DNA from: Methylovulum psychrotolerans
GTDB lineage: Bacteria > Pseudomonadota > Gammaproteobacteria > Methylococcales > Methylomonadaceae
Reading direction: 5' to 3'
Length of the DNA: 64,000 nucleotides
Assembly (NCBI RefSeq): GCF_002923755.1
Contig: NZ_PGFZ01000007.1
Coordinates: forward strand, 2,141 to 66,140
Numbering within the stretch: position 1 is the stretch's first letter; each line of letters opens with the position of its first letter. The position numbers and the translations under genes were made by a program. Below the pieces are notes generated by a model. The model was not told where the DNA came from. It saw only the letters and a program-made list of their open reading frames with translations, and did no database searches. This document shows positions 17,997 to 27,428 of this stretch, in pieces.

Positions 17997-18353
17997 ATGG
18001 CCAATGAACAAGAGATGAGCGCAACCCGGCAGCGTGTCGCCTCGGTTGCGCAAGCGATGTTAAGCGGCGAGTTGGCGTTTCTGGAAGGGGTTTTTGAATT
18101 GGCGGAACTCAGTCATGATCCGGCACTTGCAAGACATGATGCCGGGCTTAGGCTGTTTGTTGTCATGGCATCGGAACTAGATGGTTTGCCGATTGGGCCG
18201 GCAAGGCAATATTGGTCAAAAGCGGCTTTGCTGCGGCATCAGCCAAGCATCGAGGCGGCAACTGTTTGGGCAAGGGGGTTAAGCGCCGAGGCTTTACGCA
18301 ATTTGGTGGCGCGGTTTGGGGGTAATGGGGTGTGCGGGTTGGATGACGGATAA
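17997..18353 (+). CDS. Small conserved-looking protein, unknown function
   Basis: 118 residues from the ATG at 17997 (MANEQEMSATRQRV); a GTG/ATG further upstream would overlap the ppiD terminator region and is less likely. It appears all-helical and soluble: RQRVASVAQAMLSGELAFLE, then GLRLFVVMASELDGLPIGP and ARQYWSKAALLRH. The acidic-aromatic pattern (SELDGLPIG, W, AL) resembles the DUF2489 type of short cytoplasmic proteins, but I am not certain. No catalytic motif is evident. It converges with the HD-GYP gene, whose stop is 9 nt away. No operon partner. Confidence 0.6.
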   Translation: MANEQEMSATRQRVASVAQAMLSGELAFLEGVFELAELSHDPALARHDAGLRLFVVMASELDGLPIGPARQYWSKAALLRHQPSIEAATVWARGLSAEALRNLVARFGGNGVCGLDDG

Positions 18354-18362
18354 GGGAGGCAG

Positions 18363-19712
18363 CTACGACTTCGCCATTTTCCTAAAGCTAAAGCCTTTGT
18401 CGATAAACTTAGGGCTGTAGTATTGTTTGGGGTTGATGTGGTGGTGTTGCGGGTCGACGACATTTTTTATCGTGTAAACGTTGCCTTTTTTGTCGGTGGC
18501 CATTTTTGCCAAATCGACGATTTCTTCAGGCATGGCTCGGCCTTCTTCGTTACGCAGCACTACGACTTTAGGGCGCAATTTCATGCGTTCATTGGCTTCG
18601 ACAATAATCGCCAGTGCCCCGCTGGTCATTTGAACAATGCAGCCGGGCGGGTAAACCCCCATGCTTTCGATAAATTTAATCAGTAAGTCGCGGTCCAGTT
18701 TGCTGCCGACCAGTTTGGTCATCTGGTGGGTGGCTTCCAGGTGAGTTTTGCTGGCTTGGTTAGGACGGCCATTAATTATCGAGTCATAAGTGCTGGCAAT
18801 TGTGACGATTTTAGTAAAATCGGAGATGCTGGCTTGCTTAAGCTGGCGCGGATAGCCGTTGCCGTCTAGGCGTTCGTGGTGGGTCAAGGCGGTTTCCAAC
18901 ACGCAAGAATCTATGTTGTCACTGGATTTGAGCAACTCATAGCCGAGTATGGTATGTGACTGCATGAGCTTTAGCTCGTCGCCTTGAAGCTTGCCTTCTT
19001 TGCTGATGAGCTTATAAGGGATGCGCATTTTGCCGATGTCATGCAACATGCCACACATGCCTAAGTTCACCAAAGCCGTTTCCGGCAGGTTAAGGTGACG
19101 GCCTAGGATGATCGACAGCACGGCGACATTTAAGCTGTGCCGTGTGGTGTGTTCGTCTTTTTCTTTCAGTCGGATCAGCCATAACAGCGCGTCGGGAGAC
19201 TGCAAGACGCTGTTGACGCAATCGGTGATGGCCTTTTTCGCCAACCAGCCGTCAATTTGTTTGCCCTGCGCCGCTTGTTTCATGCAATCGTTGATCAAGC
19301 TGGTGGTGTGGGCATGGGCTTTTTCCGCTTTGACGATTTCCCGTTCAAATGAACCCAGTTTTTGGGGCGGAACGGTATTTTTAAAGTCGATAACCTTTGA
19401 CAGGCTAGTGTTTGCGGCATTGCCGCCAAGCTTGTTGGTTTGGGAGAGGGTACGGGTTTTGGTCGCGTCTATATACACATAAGCGCAAAGGTTTTTAACC
19501 GCCTGCAATTGCGCTTGGGTGCGCACTTCAAAGCCTTGGAACATAAACGGCGAGTCCAACCAAGGGCGGTCAAGCTCGACGATGTACATGCCTAAACGCA
19601 ACTGGTCAATCGGCGTATAGCTTTTTTCGACCGACGTGCCTAAGCCACCTAGGCTAGGAGTGGTTTTTTTAAGCTTTTTTTGCTGCCGGAAAGGCCACAG
19701 GGTCGAAAGCAT
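18363..19712 (-). CDS. HD-GYP domain c-di-GMP phosphodiesterase with DUF3391 N-terminus
   Basis: 449 residues. Residues ~31-85 (YTPIDQLRLGMYIVELDRPW ... AYVYIDATKT) match the DUF3391 module often found before HD-GYP. The HD-GYP domain spans ~175-345 with H192, the HD pair H224-D225 (MLHDIGKMRIP), HHE at 278-280 and GYP at 286-288 (LDGNGYP), so the metal site and signature look intact and the enzyme should hydrolyse cyclic di-GMP. No transmembrane helix, so it is cytoplasmic. The start has AAGAAG just upstream. It stands alone, convergent with the gene at 17997. Likely affects motility or biofilm control; the signal is unknown. Confidence 0.9.
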   Translation of the reverse strand: MLSTLWPFRQQKKLKKTTPSLGGLGTSVEKSYTPIDQLRLGMYIVELDRPWLDSPFMFQGFEVRTQAQLQAVKNLCAYVYIDATKTRTLSQTNKLGGNAANTSLSKVIDFKNTVPPQKLGSFEREIVKAEKAHAHTTSLINDCMKQAAQGKQIDGWLAKKAITDCVNSVLQSPDALLWLIRLKEKDEHTTRHSLNVAVLSIILGRHLNLPETALVNLGMCGMLHDIGKMRIPYKLISKEGKLQGDELKLMQSHTILGYELLKSSDNIDSCVLETALTHHERLDGNGYPRQLKQASISDFTKIVTIASTYDSIINGRPNQASKTHLEATHQMTKLVGSKLDRDLLIKFIESMGVYPPGCIVQMTSGALAIIVEANERMKLRPKVVVLRNEEGRAMPEEIVDLAKMATDKKGNVYTIKNVVDPQHHHINPKQYYSPKFIDKGFSFRKMAKS

Positions 19713-19831
19713 GAGAGGCTTCTTATAAACAGATTAACCGATATTAGCTATAATGATAGGCAGTTTTTTCGGGATGTAAAGGTAATTTTACCTAAAAAAA
19801 ACATTTTTTTTTAAGGTTTTTTTAGCGGTTT

Positions 19832-19858
19832 GGCAGCCCTTGCCCAGCAAGGGCTGCC
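19832..19858 (-). terminator. Perfect hairpin downstream of the diflavin reductase
   Basis: GGCAGCCCTTGC and GCAAGGGCTGCC form a perfect 12-bp stem with a 3-nt loop, 8 nt after the reductase stop. No T tract follows on the minus strand, so function as terminator is plausible but not certain. Confidence 0.55.
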
Positions 19859-19865
19859 AGCGTGC

Positions 19866-21602
19866 TTAATACACGTCGCGGACGTAACGTTTGGTTTTTT
19901 TCAATTGGTTAACGTATTCGGCGGCCTGTTCTGCGCTTAGCTTGCCTTGTTGGGCGATGACTTCATGCAGGGCTTTGTCGACATCTTTCGCCATCCGGTA
20001 AGCGTCGCCACAGACGAAGAAATAACCGCCTGCTTCCAGCCAAGCGAACAGTTCGGCGGCATTGTCGAGCATTTTGTCTTGGACATAAATTTTTTCGGCT
20101 TGGTCTCTGGAAAAAGCCAAGTCCAAACGGGTCAATAAGCCGCTGGCCTGCATGTCGGCCAGTTCGTCCTGATACAGGAAGTCGGTGGCGGCGTTACGGT
20201 CACCAAAAAACAACCAGTTTTTGCCGGTGGCTTGTCGGCATTGGCGTTCTTGCAAGAAGGCGCGGAACGGGGCGATACCGGTGCCAGGGCCGACCATAAT
20301 CATCGGCAGGCTGTTGTCTTCGGGAACACGGAAGACTTTGTTGGGGGTAAAAAAGCACCGCACTTCGGTGTCCGATGTTACCAGATCGGCCAGGAACGTC
20401 GAGCAGACACCTTTATGCTGGCGGTTATGGCTATCATAACGGACACTGGCGACGGTCAGGTGGACGGTGTCGGGGTAGGCTTTGCTGCTGGAAGAGATGG
20501 AGTAGGCGCGGTGTTGCAGGGGTTTTAACAGGCTGATGAATTCGGCGGCGGAAAATTCCATTTGCGGGAATTGTAGCAACAAGTCTAGGGTATCGCGTCC
20601 CCAGAGGTAATCGCTGAGTTGGTCTTTGCTGCCCGCGCTTAACAGGCCGTTCAGTTCTTGGTCGCCGGAGCGTTTGGCGATTTCTTCCAACAGTTCTTTG
20701 CTGGGGTTTTTGATCTCAAATTGGGTGCGTAAAGCTTCGCGTAACGGCATCAGTTCGCCGTTGACAGGTTCTTCTTCGTCGCCTTGGCAACCGATGGCAG
20801 CTAAGAGTTCGGCAACCAAGTCCGGGCAATTGGTCGGTACGACACATAAGGCATCACCCGCTTCATAAGTCAGGCCCGAACCGGCAATGGAAATTTCATA
20901 ATGGCGGGTTTCTTTGGAAGAGTCAGGGCTAGTGACCCAGCGGTTGGCCAGCATTTTGGCCGGAAACGGGTTTTTGCGGTGGTATTGCGGTTTGTCGTTG
21001 GTGCTGGTGTCGGCGCTCACGATAGTGGTGGCGGCCCCGTCAGCCATTTGCGGGATGACGGCACTAAGCCAAACGTGCGCGGGTTCTTCAAAATCGACAT
21101 CACAATCGGTGCGTTCGTACACGCGCGTAGCACCAAGTTGATGCAAGCGGTTGTCCCAATCTTTGCCGGCTTGGCAAAACAGGTCATAGCTGGTGTCGCC
21201 TAAAGCTAAGACCGAATAGTGCAGTTTTGGTAAGGTAGGGGCGGTGTCGGCCTGTGCCGATTCCCAGAGCAGTTGCGCGTTATCAGGCATTTCGCCTTCG
21301 CCGTAGGTGCTGGTGATGAGCAGCAGATGTTCCATAGCCGCTAAATCGGCAACGCTGATTTCGTCCATGCTTCTCACGACAGGCTTTAAGCCGTGGGTTT
21401 TGGCGATGGCGGCGGCATCGTTGGCCACCGCTTCGGCGTTGCCGGTTTGGCTGCCGTACAGGATATCCAGGATCCGCACGTCTGCGCTGGCAGAATCGGT
21501 GGTTTGTATCATACGGGTGTGCATACCAGCGAAAAAGCCGCTTAACCAAGCTCTCTGGCTGGCGCTGTAAGGCGCGTCTAAGGGAATCTGAGGTGTTTTC
21601 AT
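19866..21602 (-). CDS. CysJ-like diflavin NADPH reductase
   Basis: 578 residues. Flavodoxin domain at ~44-185 (YGSQTGNAEAVA; STYGEGEMPDNA; LALGDTSYDLFCQAG), FAD-binding region with RAYSISSS near 362-369 and GVCSTFLAD, and NADPH-binding GPGTGIAPFRAFLQER near 434-449, ending in the aromatic C-terminus YVRDVY. This is the architecture of the sulfite reductase flavoprotein (CysJ), which moves electrons from NADPH through FAD and FMN to a partner. No cysI or other sulfite reductase hemoprotein is adjacent. Instead it lies 83 nt downstream of a divergent glutamate-synthase large subunit on the same strand. It may therefore be a sulfite reductase component in an odd place, or the electron donor for that synthase. 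Cytoplasmic. Confidence 0.85.
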   Translation of the reverse strand: MKTPQIPLDAPYSASQRAWLSGFFAGMHTRMIQTTDSASADVRILDILYGSQTGNAEAVANDAAAIAKTHGLKPVVRSMDEISVADLAAMEHLLLITSTYGEGEMPDNAQLLWESAQADTAPTLPKLHYSVLALGDTSYDLFCQAGKDWDNRLHQLGATRVYERTDCDVDFEEPAHVWLSAVIPQMADGAATTIVSADTSTNDKPQYHRKNPFPAKMLANRWVTSPDSSKETRHYEISIAGSGLTYEAGDALCVVPTNCPDLVAELLAAIGCQGDEEEPVNGELMPLREALRTQFEIKNPSKELLEEIAKRSGDQELNGLLSAGSKDQLSDYLWGRDTLDLLLQFPQMEFSAAEFISLLKPLQHRAYSISSSSKAYPDTVHLTVASVRYDSHNRQHKGVCSTFLADLVTSDTEVRCFFTPNKVFRVPEDNSLPMIMVGPGTGIAPFRAFLQERQCRQATGKNWLFFGDRNAATDFLYQDELADMQASGLLTRLDLAFSRDQAEKIYVQDKMLDNAAELFAWLEAGGYFFVCGDAYRMAKDVDKALHEVIAQQGKLSAEQAAEYVNQLKKTKRYVRDVY

Positions 21603-21685
21603 TATGTCACTGCAAAATCAATTATCAATCGGCCTCCGGTTGCCAAGGCGACCGGAGGCCGGGGTAGTGGTTAAAGTGCGAGGGA

Positions 21686-24600
21686 TCAGGCGGTAGGTTC
21701 GCTCAATAAATTTTGAGCAATTCCCAAGCCAACCAAGCTGGCCAAGTAGGCTTCTATGGATGGGATGCCTGCCAACGCTTGTTTATTGATCTGTTCTTGC
21801 TCAATAATCCAAGCGGTGGAGCCTATCGAATAAATGCTTTGCACCGAACGGTTAATCAGCGCGGTTTTATAGTCATTGAGGCGTTTGGCGGCCAGCAGCC
21901 ATGCCAAATGCCCGTCGCTGTAGTTGCTGTAAGCTTCGCGGGTGTTTTTGACCAGCGCCTCTTGTAATTTACGCGGACGTTCCAGAATGATTTTACGCGC
22001 CGCCTGTTCGATCTGGCTTTGCCCGCGTAAGGCTTCCGGCAGATGTTTGAGGCTGTCACGCGCCACTTGTTGGGCTTTGTCCAATACCGCAAAGCTGTTA
22101 ATGAGCTTAAACGTCAAGTCGGTGTCGCTGCTGCCGTAATCGGGGATAATGCCGCCAAACAAGGGTTGTGTGCTCAGGTAAGCCTGTTTGACTTGCCCTA
22201 TTTGTTGACGCGCCAATTCTTGCGCCAATTCTTCGAGCATTTCTTTGCGGTCGGTGGTTTGTTGCAGATACTGCGCATCTTGGGTTTTGTATAGCCAGAG
22301 CGGTACGGCAAATTTGAAATGCCCACGTTCTTGCGCCCAGTTTACCAGTAAGTTTTTGGCTTTACTCGAATTCGCATTATCGGCATGTTGCTCCAACATG
22401 GCAAGAATAAACTGCTCATGCCCGCGCGCCGTGTCGGTGTCTTCGGTCAGACGGTGCAAGGCCACCGAGGATTTGTCGTACAATTTTTCCAAACGGTCTT
22501 CGGGGTCGTACTGGTAGGCGTTACCGCCGGACATGCCGTTGCAAAAACCTTTGCCGAAACCGCCGATGTTCAGCACCGCGCCGTTGGTCATGTATTCGCA
22601 GGCGAAATCGCCCACGCCTTCCACGACGGCCATCGCGCCGGAGTTTCTGACCGCAAAGCGGTCGCCCGCCTCGCCGTTGATGAAGGCTTTGCCGCCGGTT
22701 GCGCCGAACAGGGCGAAGTTGCCGATCAGGACGTTGTTGCCGGGGGTTTTGATGCCGCCCCCCGGAGATTCGATCACCAAGGTGCCGCCACAGGCGGATT
22801 TGCCAACCCCGTCGTTACAAGTGCCCAGATGTTCCATGCGCATCCCGTCGTTGAGGAAGGCGGCATAGCTTTGTCCCGCCGAGCCGGTGGTGCGGATGAC
22901 GATGCTGTCAGGGGCGAAATAACGGCGGCCTGTGGCGGTTTGGTAAATGATTTTCGCGGCGGCGACGCTGTCGGCATCCAGTTGGTAGGCCAACAGGCGT
23001 TCAATATCTATCGCCGCTTGGCCGCCGACGGTTTTGTTGCGGTTATTGAGTTTGAAGCCGTCGCCTTCGATGATGACTTGCTCTTGGCGGTCACGGATCA
23101 AGGTGTTTTTGACTTGTTCGATGATGCGGTCATCGACACTAAAATTAGCCTCCAAATAAATCGGTTTGGCGATTTTGATCTCTTCGACTTCGGCCAGCAT
23201 TTTATGCAGATCAATTTGCCCGACCATGCAAGGGTGGTCAATCAAATGCAGCAGTTCGGTTTTGCCACGGATGTCTTGCAAACTGGTATAGCCGAGGCTA
23301 GCCAAGATTTCGCGGACTTCGTGCGCCAAGTTCATGAAGTATTGGGCCAGGACGCGCGGGTCGCCCTTAAATTCTTCATGTGAGGTGGTCAGGCCGGCCG
23401 GGCATTTGATGTTGCAGTTTTTCGCCATGACGCAACGTAGCATCATCAGGGCGGTGGTGCCGAATTCAAACGAGTCCGCCCCTAAGATCGCCGATTTGAC
23501 GACATCAATACCGCCTTGGTGGGCGCCGCTACAACGCAGAATGACTTTTTCGCGCAGGCCATTGACTGCCAGGGCCTGATGGACTTCGGCAATGCCGATT
23601 TCAGGGGAGCGGCCACTGTGCTTGAGGCTGGTGACGGCCGCCGCGCCGGTGCCGCCGGTATTGCCTGCGACGTTAATGATATCGGCACCGGCTTTGGCGA
23701 CGCCGACGGCGATAGTGCCGATGCCTTCGGAAGACACCAGCTTAACGCCGACTTTGATCCGTGCCGCTTTGGCATCGTGAATCAGTTGGCCTAGGTCTTC
23801 GATGGAGTAAGTGTCGTGGTGCGGCGGCGGGCTGACCAGTTCGACCCGGGGCGTACCGCCGCGTAAGGCGGCAATTTCCACGGATACTTTCGCGGCGGGC
23901 AATTGTCCGCCTTCACCCGGTTTCGCGCCTTGGGCGATTTTAATTTCAATTTCTTGGATGGTCGGATCGGCCAGATAGCCTGCCCATACGCCAAAACGGC
24001 CAGAAGCGAACTGTTTGATTTTACAGGAGCGCAAGGTGTTGAAGCGGCTGGAATGCTCGCCGCCTTCACCTGAATTGCTTAAGCCCCCGACAATGTTGGT
24101 GCCTAAGGCGACGGCCTCATGGGCTTCCGCCAACAACGCCCCGTGGCTCATCGCACCTGACGCTAAGGTCGGGGTGATGGTATGGGCGGGCTGCACATCG
24201 GCTAGGGCGATAGGGTCACGCGCGGGTTTGACGGCTTGTAAATAGCCCGCCAGTAAGCTGGTTTCAGGGGTGCTGACCCGCAGTTCCTCCGCGGTGACGG
24301 TCAAGCTAAAGCCGCTGTCGCCCGCCGCGCCGAAACGCTGTTGCAGATGGGCGGCAAGCTGTTCTAAGCGGGCTTTGGACGGGTTACCGTCTAAGCTAAC
24401 GGTAAAGCTGCCGGTAGCCGTTTGCTTGACGCTGAGGCCTCGCACCAAATAGTTGATGTTGCCGCGCAGATTTTGCTGGCCTAAGCTGCGGTCAAAATCG
24501 GCACAGGTTTGTGCGCTGCTGACATCGGCCGGAAACGCCATGATGTCACGCAGGGCGGCTGGCCGCTCGGCGCGTTCTTGATAGAGGTTCTTGGTGAAGC

Positions 24601-27175
24601 TACGGTAGGCAGGGGTGATGCCGAAACTGTCCAATTGTACGTCGGTGCGTTTTTCGTAACCGAAGTCCAAATAGGCCGTGTCGCTGGCTGTAGGGGCTTG
24701 CTCTTGAGGGATGTAGAGTATCGCCTCGTCGGTCATGTTGATGTATTCGCGCACGGCGGTGTTGCCGTAGGAATGGCCGGCCCCGTCTTGGCGTTCTTTG
24801 AACAGGCCTAAGAAAGGGATGTCCTTTTCTTCGTGTACCGATAGGGCTTTGTGGTGCCATTCGGTGGCGCTGGCAGCCAAGTCGGCGTAGCGGACACCGC
24901 CGACGGAGGCGTGGATGTTGGGGAAATACGGGCTGAGCTTGGGCTCGTCGGTGTCAAGGTAGTTCGATTCGAAGAACTCGCCGCCGATATAACTTTCGAC
25001 GGTGCACAAGCCGAATTTGCCCATGGTTTTCATTAACGATTTTTCCGTGCCTTTTTGGAATTTATCGAGAATTTTTTGCTGTTCGGCAGGCGCGTAATGG
25101 CTCATGACGCGGTTGTGGACGCTGAGCGGACAAATCGCCGACGCGCCGAAACCTAAGATAGTGGCAATGTCATGGGGGCTGGCGGCCTGTCCGGTTTCGG
25201 CAATCAGCGAGGAGTTAAAACGCAGGCCTTGTTTGACCAAACGTTGGTTGGCGGCGGCTATCATCAGGATGGCAGGGATGGCCGCTTGGTTCTGGCTGAT
25301 GTTGATGTCGCTTAAAATAATAATGCCGACATTGTTTTGCGCGGCTTGTTCGACATGGTCGCAGACTACGGCCAAGGCTTGTTCTAGGTTGTCGGCATTG
25401 AGCTGGGCATCGGCAAAGTCCGGCGTGTATAGCGCGTCTAAGGTAATGGTGCTGACGGCGGTTTGGCGGCGGATTTGCTCCAGTTGGGTGCGTTGTAAAA
25501 TAGGCGTGTCGATGACCAGTTGCCGGGTCTGTGCGTCCGAAAAGTTCGGTTTCGCGCCTAAGGCCACGCGTAAGGTCATGCCATCGCTTTCTCTGATGGA
25601 GTCCAGCGGCGGGTTGGTGACTTGCGCAAAGCGTTGGCTAAAGTAGCGGGACATGCCGCCTTCGGCACCTGACAGGGCGTTAGGGGCAATGCCGTAGCCC
25701 ATTGCGGTGACTTTTTCCATGCCGGTCGCCAGCATGGGGTCAAGCAAGAATTTAAAGCTTTCTTGGTTCAGCGAATAAGCGGTATGTTGTTGGTCGACGT
25801 TGAAGGTGGTGTTGTACGTCAGTTCCGCTAAGGGGACGGGCGGCAATTCCGTCAGATGCAGGCAACGTTTTACTAACAAGGCCTGATAGTCTTGCTCGGC
25901 GGCGAGCCGCTCCATGATTTCGCGGGTGTTGTAAGCCTGTTGGGTGGTGTGGTCAAAATAGATCATCCCGCCTGCTTCGATGCGGCCACGTTTGATGACT
26001 TCTTTGGGCGGGAAGTCAATCTGTCCGGCTTCGGACATGACGCACAGGTATTCGCCGGTTTCAACCGAACGCAAAGGGCGCAGGCCTAAGCGGTCCAGCC
26101 GGGCACCGACGCGGATGCCGTCGGAGAAAATCAGCGCTGCCGGGCCGTCGTTTTTTTCTTCGTAAAGGCTGAAGTATTCGAACATGGCGCGTACCTGCGG
26201 CGACAAGGTGGTGTCGTTTTCCCAAGCGGGCGGCATCATCGCCAAGACGGCGGTGACAATATCCATTTCATCTTCATTGATGCGCCGCGACAGGGTTTGG
26301 TCTAAGCGGCCAGAGTCGGATTGCCCGCACGGGAAAATAATGTGTTTGTTATTTTGCCGGGCAATCGCGCTTTCGCTCAGGCGGTTTTTCTTGTCGGTGT
26401 TCAACTCGCCGTTATGCGCCATATATCTGAACGGCTGCGCCATGGTAGTGGCGGGGGCGGTATTGGTCGAAAACCGGGTGTGGAAGAAGAGGGTGCTGAT
26501 TTCGTGGTCGGTGTCGTACAGGTCGGTAAAGTACGGGATGACCTCAAAAGAATTCAGGCGGCCTTTGTAGACTTGGGTGCGCGAACTCATCGACAGCGGA
26601 TAAAAGCCTGTCAGTTCGGGTAGGCTGTAGCCTTCCACTTCAATGTCTAGCAAGGTGGCTTGGATATGCCTTTCAAAAACCGCATGTGAGGCATCGCGTA
26701 AGGCTTCGGGGCGGCCAAACACACACTGTTTAATGGGTAATTGGGCTTTGACGGAGGCATCGTTAAGGACGCTTTTGTCGATAGGCACAGCCCGCCACAA
26801 TAAAATCGGTAGCCCTGCGGCTTGCAGGTGCCGTTCGACCATGGCTTGGGCGGTCGAGTCGTAATGGTCGTGGTCTTCCGGGAAAAAGAAGTTGGCGACA
26901 CCAAACTGGCCTAGCTCTAAATCGGCGATGCCGGTGATTTTGCGGAAAAAATTCCGCGACAGGTCAATGTTGACCCCGGCGCCGTCGCCAATACCTTCCG
27001 CGCTCATGCCGCCACGGTGTGGGATGGTGCATAAGGCATCATGGGATTTGGCCAGCAGGTCGTGGGTTTGCTTGCTTTGTTTGTGGGTGATAAAACCTAC
27101 GCCGCAGCTATCTTGCGATAGTTCGGGGTTATAAAGCATGGCTTCTTGTTGGGTTAATCGGGAATGTATGTTCAT
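21686..27175 (-). CDS. gltB: Long, divergent glutamate synthase large subunit (GltB-like)
   Basis: 1829 residues from the ATG at 27175, chosen because it gives the normal short propeptide before Cys24 in DSCGVGF, the class-II glutaminase nucleophile; the open frame reaches 27310 but without GltB-like sequence. Domains: glutaminase (~24-430), central domain, FMN/synthase barrel (~1030-1330; SGEGGEHSSRF, AGNTGGTGAAAVTSLKHSG), GXGXG helix region (~1430-1560). Usual GltB proteins are about 1500 residues: here ~250 extra C-terminal residues follow (~1580-1829). The iron-sulfur cysteines are C1248, C1254 and C1258 (Cx5Cx3C, one residue tighter than the usual Cx5Cx4C). No gltD is present; a diflavin reductase follows instead. 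Function as glutamate synthase is likely but the electron route may differ. Confidence 0.85.
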   Translation of the reverse strand: MNIHSRLTQQEAMLYNPELSQDSCGVGFITHKQSKQTHDLLAKSHDALCTIPHRGGMSAEGIGDGAGVNIDLSRNFFRKITGIADLELGQFGVANFFFPEDHDHYDSTAQAMVERHLQAAGLPILLWRAVPIDKSVLNDASVKAQLPIKQCVFGRPEALRDASHAVFERHIQATLLDIEVEGYSLPELTGFYPLSMSSRTQVYKGRLNSFEVIPYFTDLYDTDHEISTLFFHTRFSTNTAPATTMAQPFRYMAHNGELNTDKKNRLSESAIARQNNKHIIFPCGQSDSGRLDQTLSRRINEDEMDIVTAVLAMMPPAWENDTTLSPQVRAMFEYFSLYEEKNDGPAALIFSDGIRVGARLDRLGLRPLRSVETGEYLCVMSEAGQIDFPPKEVIKRGRIEAGGMIYFDHTTQQAYNTREIMERLAAEQDYQALLVKRCLHLTELPPVPLAELTYNTTFNVDQQHTAYSLNQESFKFLLDPMLATGMEKVTAMGYGIAPNALSGAEGGMSRYFSQRFAQVTNPPLDSIRESDGMTLRVALGAKPNFSDAQTRQLVIDTPILQRTQLEQIRRQTAVSTITLDALYTPDFADAQLNADNLEQALAVVCDHVEQAAQNNVGIIILSDINISQNQAAIPAILMIAAANQRLVKQGLRFNSSLIAETGQAASPHDIATILGFGASAICPLSVHNRVMSHYAPAEQQKILDKFQKGTEKSLMKTMGKFGLCTVESYIGGEFFESNYLDTDEPKLSPYFPNIHASVGGVRYADLAASATEWHHKALSVHEEKDIPFLGLFKERQDGAGHSYGNTAVREYINMTDEAILYIPQEQAPTASDTAYLDFGYEKRTDVQLDSFGITPAYRSFTKNLYQERAERPAALRDIMAFPADVSSAQTCADFDRSLGQQNLRGNINYLVRGLSVKQTATGSFTVSLDGNPSKARLEQLAAHLQQRFGAAGDSGFSLTVTAEELRVSTPETSLLAGYLQAVKPARDPIALADVQPAHTITPTLASGAMSHGALLAEAHEAVALGTNIVGGLSNSGEGGEHSSRFNTLRSCKIKQFASGRFGVWAGYLADPTIQEIEIKIAQGAKPGEGGQLPAAKVSVEIAALRGGTPRVELVSPPPHHDTYSIEDLGQLIHDAKAARIKVGVKLVSSEGIGTIAVGVAKAGADIINVAGNTGGTGAAAVTSLKHSGRSPEIGIAEVHQALAVNGLREKVILRCSGAHQGGIDVVKSAILGADSFEFGTTALMMLRCVMAKNCNIKCPAGLTTSHEEFKGDPRVLAQYFMNLAHEVREILASLGYTSLQDIRGKTELLHLIDHPCMVGQIDLHKMLAEVEEIKIAKPIYLEANFSVDDRIIEQVKNTLIRDRQEQVIIEGDGFKLNNRNKTVGGQAAIDIERLLAYQLDADSVAAAKIIYQTATGRRYFAPDSIVIRTTGSAGQSYAAFLNDGMRMEHLGTCNDGVGKSACGGTLVIESPGGGIKTPGNNVLIGNFALFGATGGKAFINGEAGDRFAVRNSGAMAVVEGVGDFACEYMTNGAVLNIGGFGKGFCNGMSGGNAYQYDPEDRLEKLYDKSSVALHRLTEDTDTARGHEQFILAMLEQHADNANSSKAKNLLVNWAQERGHFKFAVPLWLYKTQDAQYLQQTTDRKEMLEELAQELARQQIGQVKQAYLSTQPLFGGIIPDYGSSDTDLTFKLINSFAVLDKAQQVARDSLKHLPEALRGQSQIEQAARKIILERPRKLQEALVKNTREAYSNYSDGHLAWLLAAKRLNDYKTALINRSVQSIYSIGSTAWIIEQEQINKQALAGIPSIEAYLASLVGLGIAQNLLSEPTA

Positions 27176-27428
27176 GAGGCGGCCCCGTTGTCTATTCATG
27201 CTGTAAATATGCAGCGTACAGTGTATGTTTTTTCTTGCAATGCGTGGTCGTTTTTTTTGGCAATGCGTGATAGAGTCAATGGCACACATTGGTGCGGTGC
27301 CAGACGGCAAGCTTTGTAAGATAATTTTCAGTTAGCGAAACCCGTTAATTGTAATACAGTCGCGTTTATCTGTCACATTACGGCCATTTTTATTTGCAGA
27401 AATTTAGATTACTTGATAGTTGATTAAT

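Noticed and set aside
27176-27310. Extra N-terminal 45 residues for the GltB-like protein
   Set aside because: The added residues do not resemble GltB, and the later ATG gives the normal short propeptide before the catalytic Cys.
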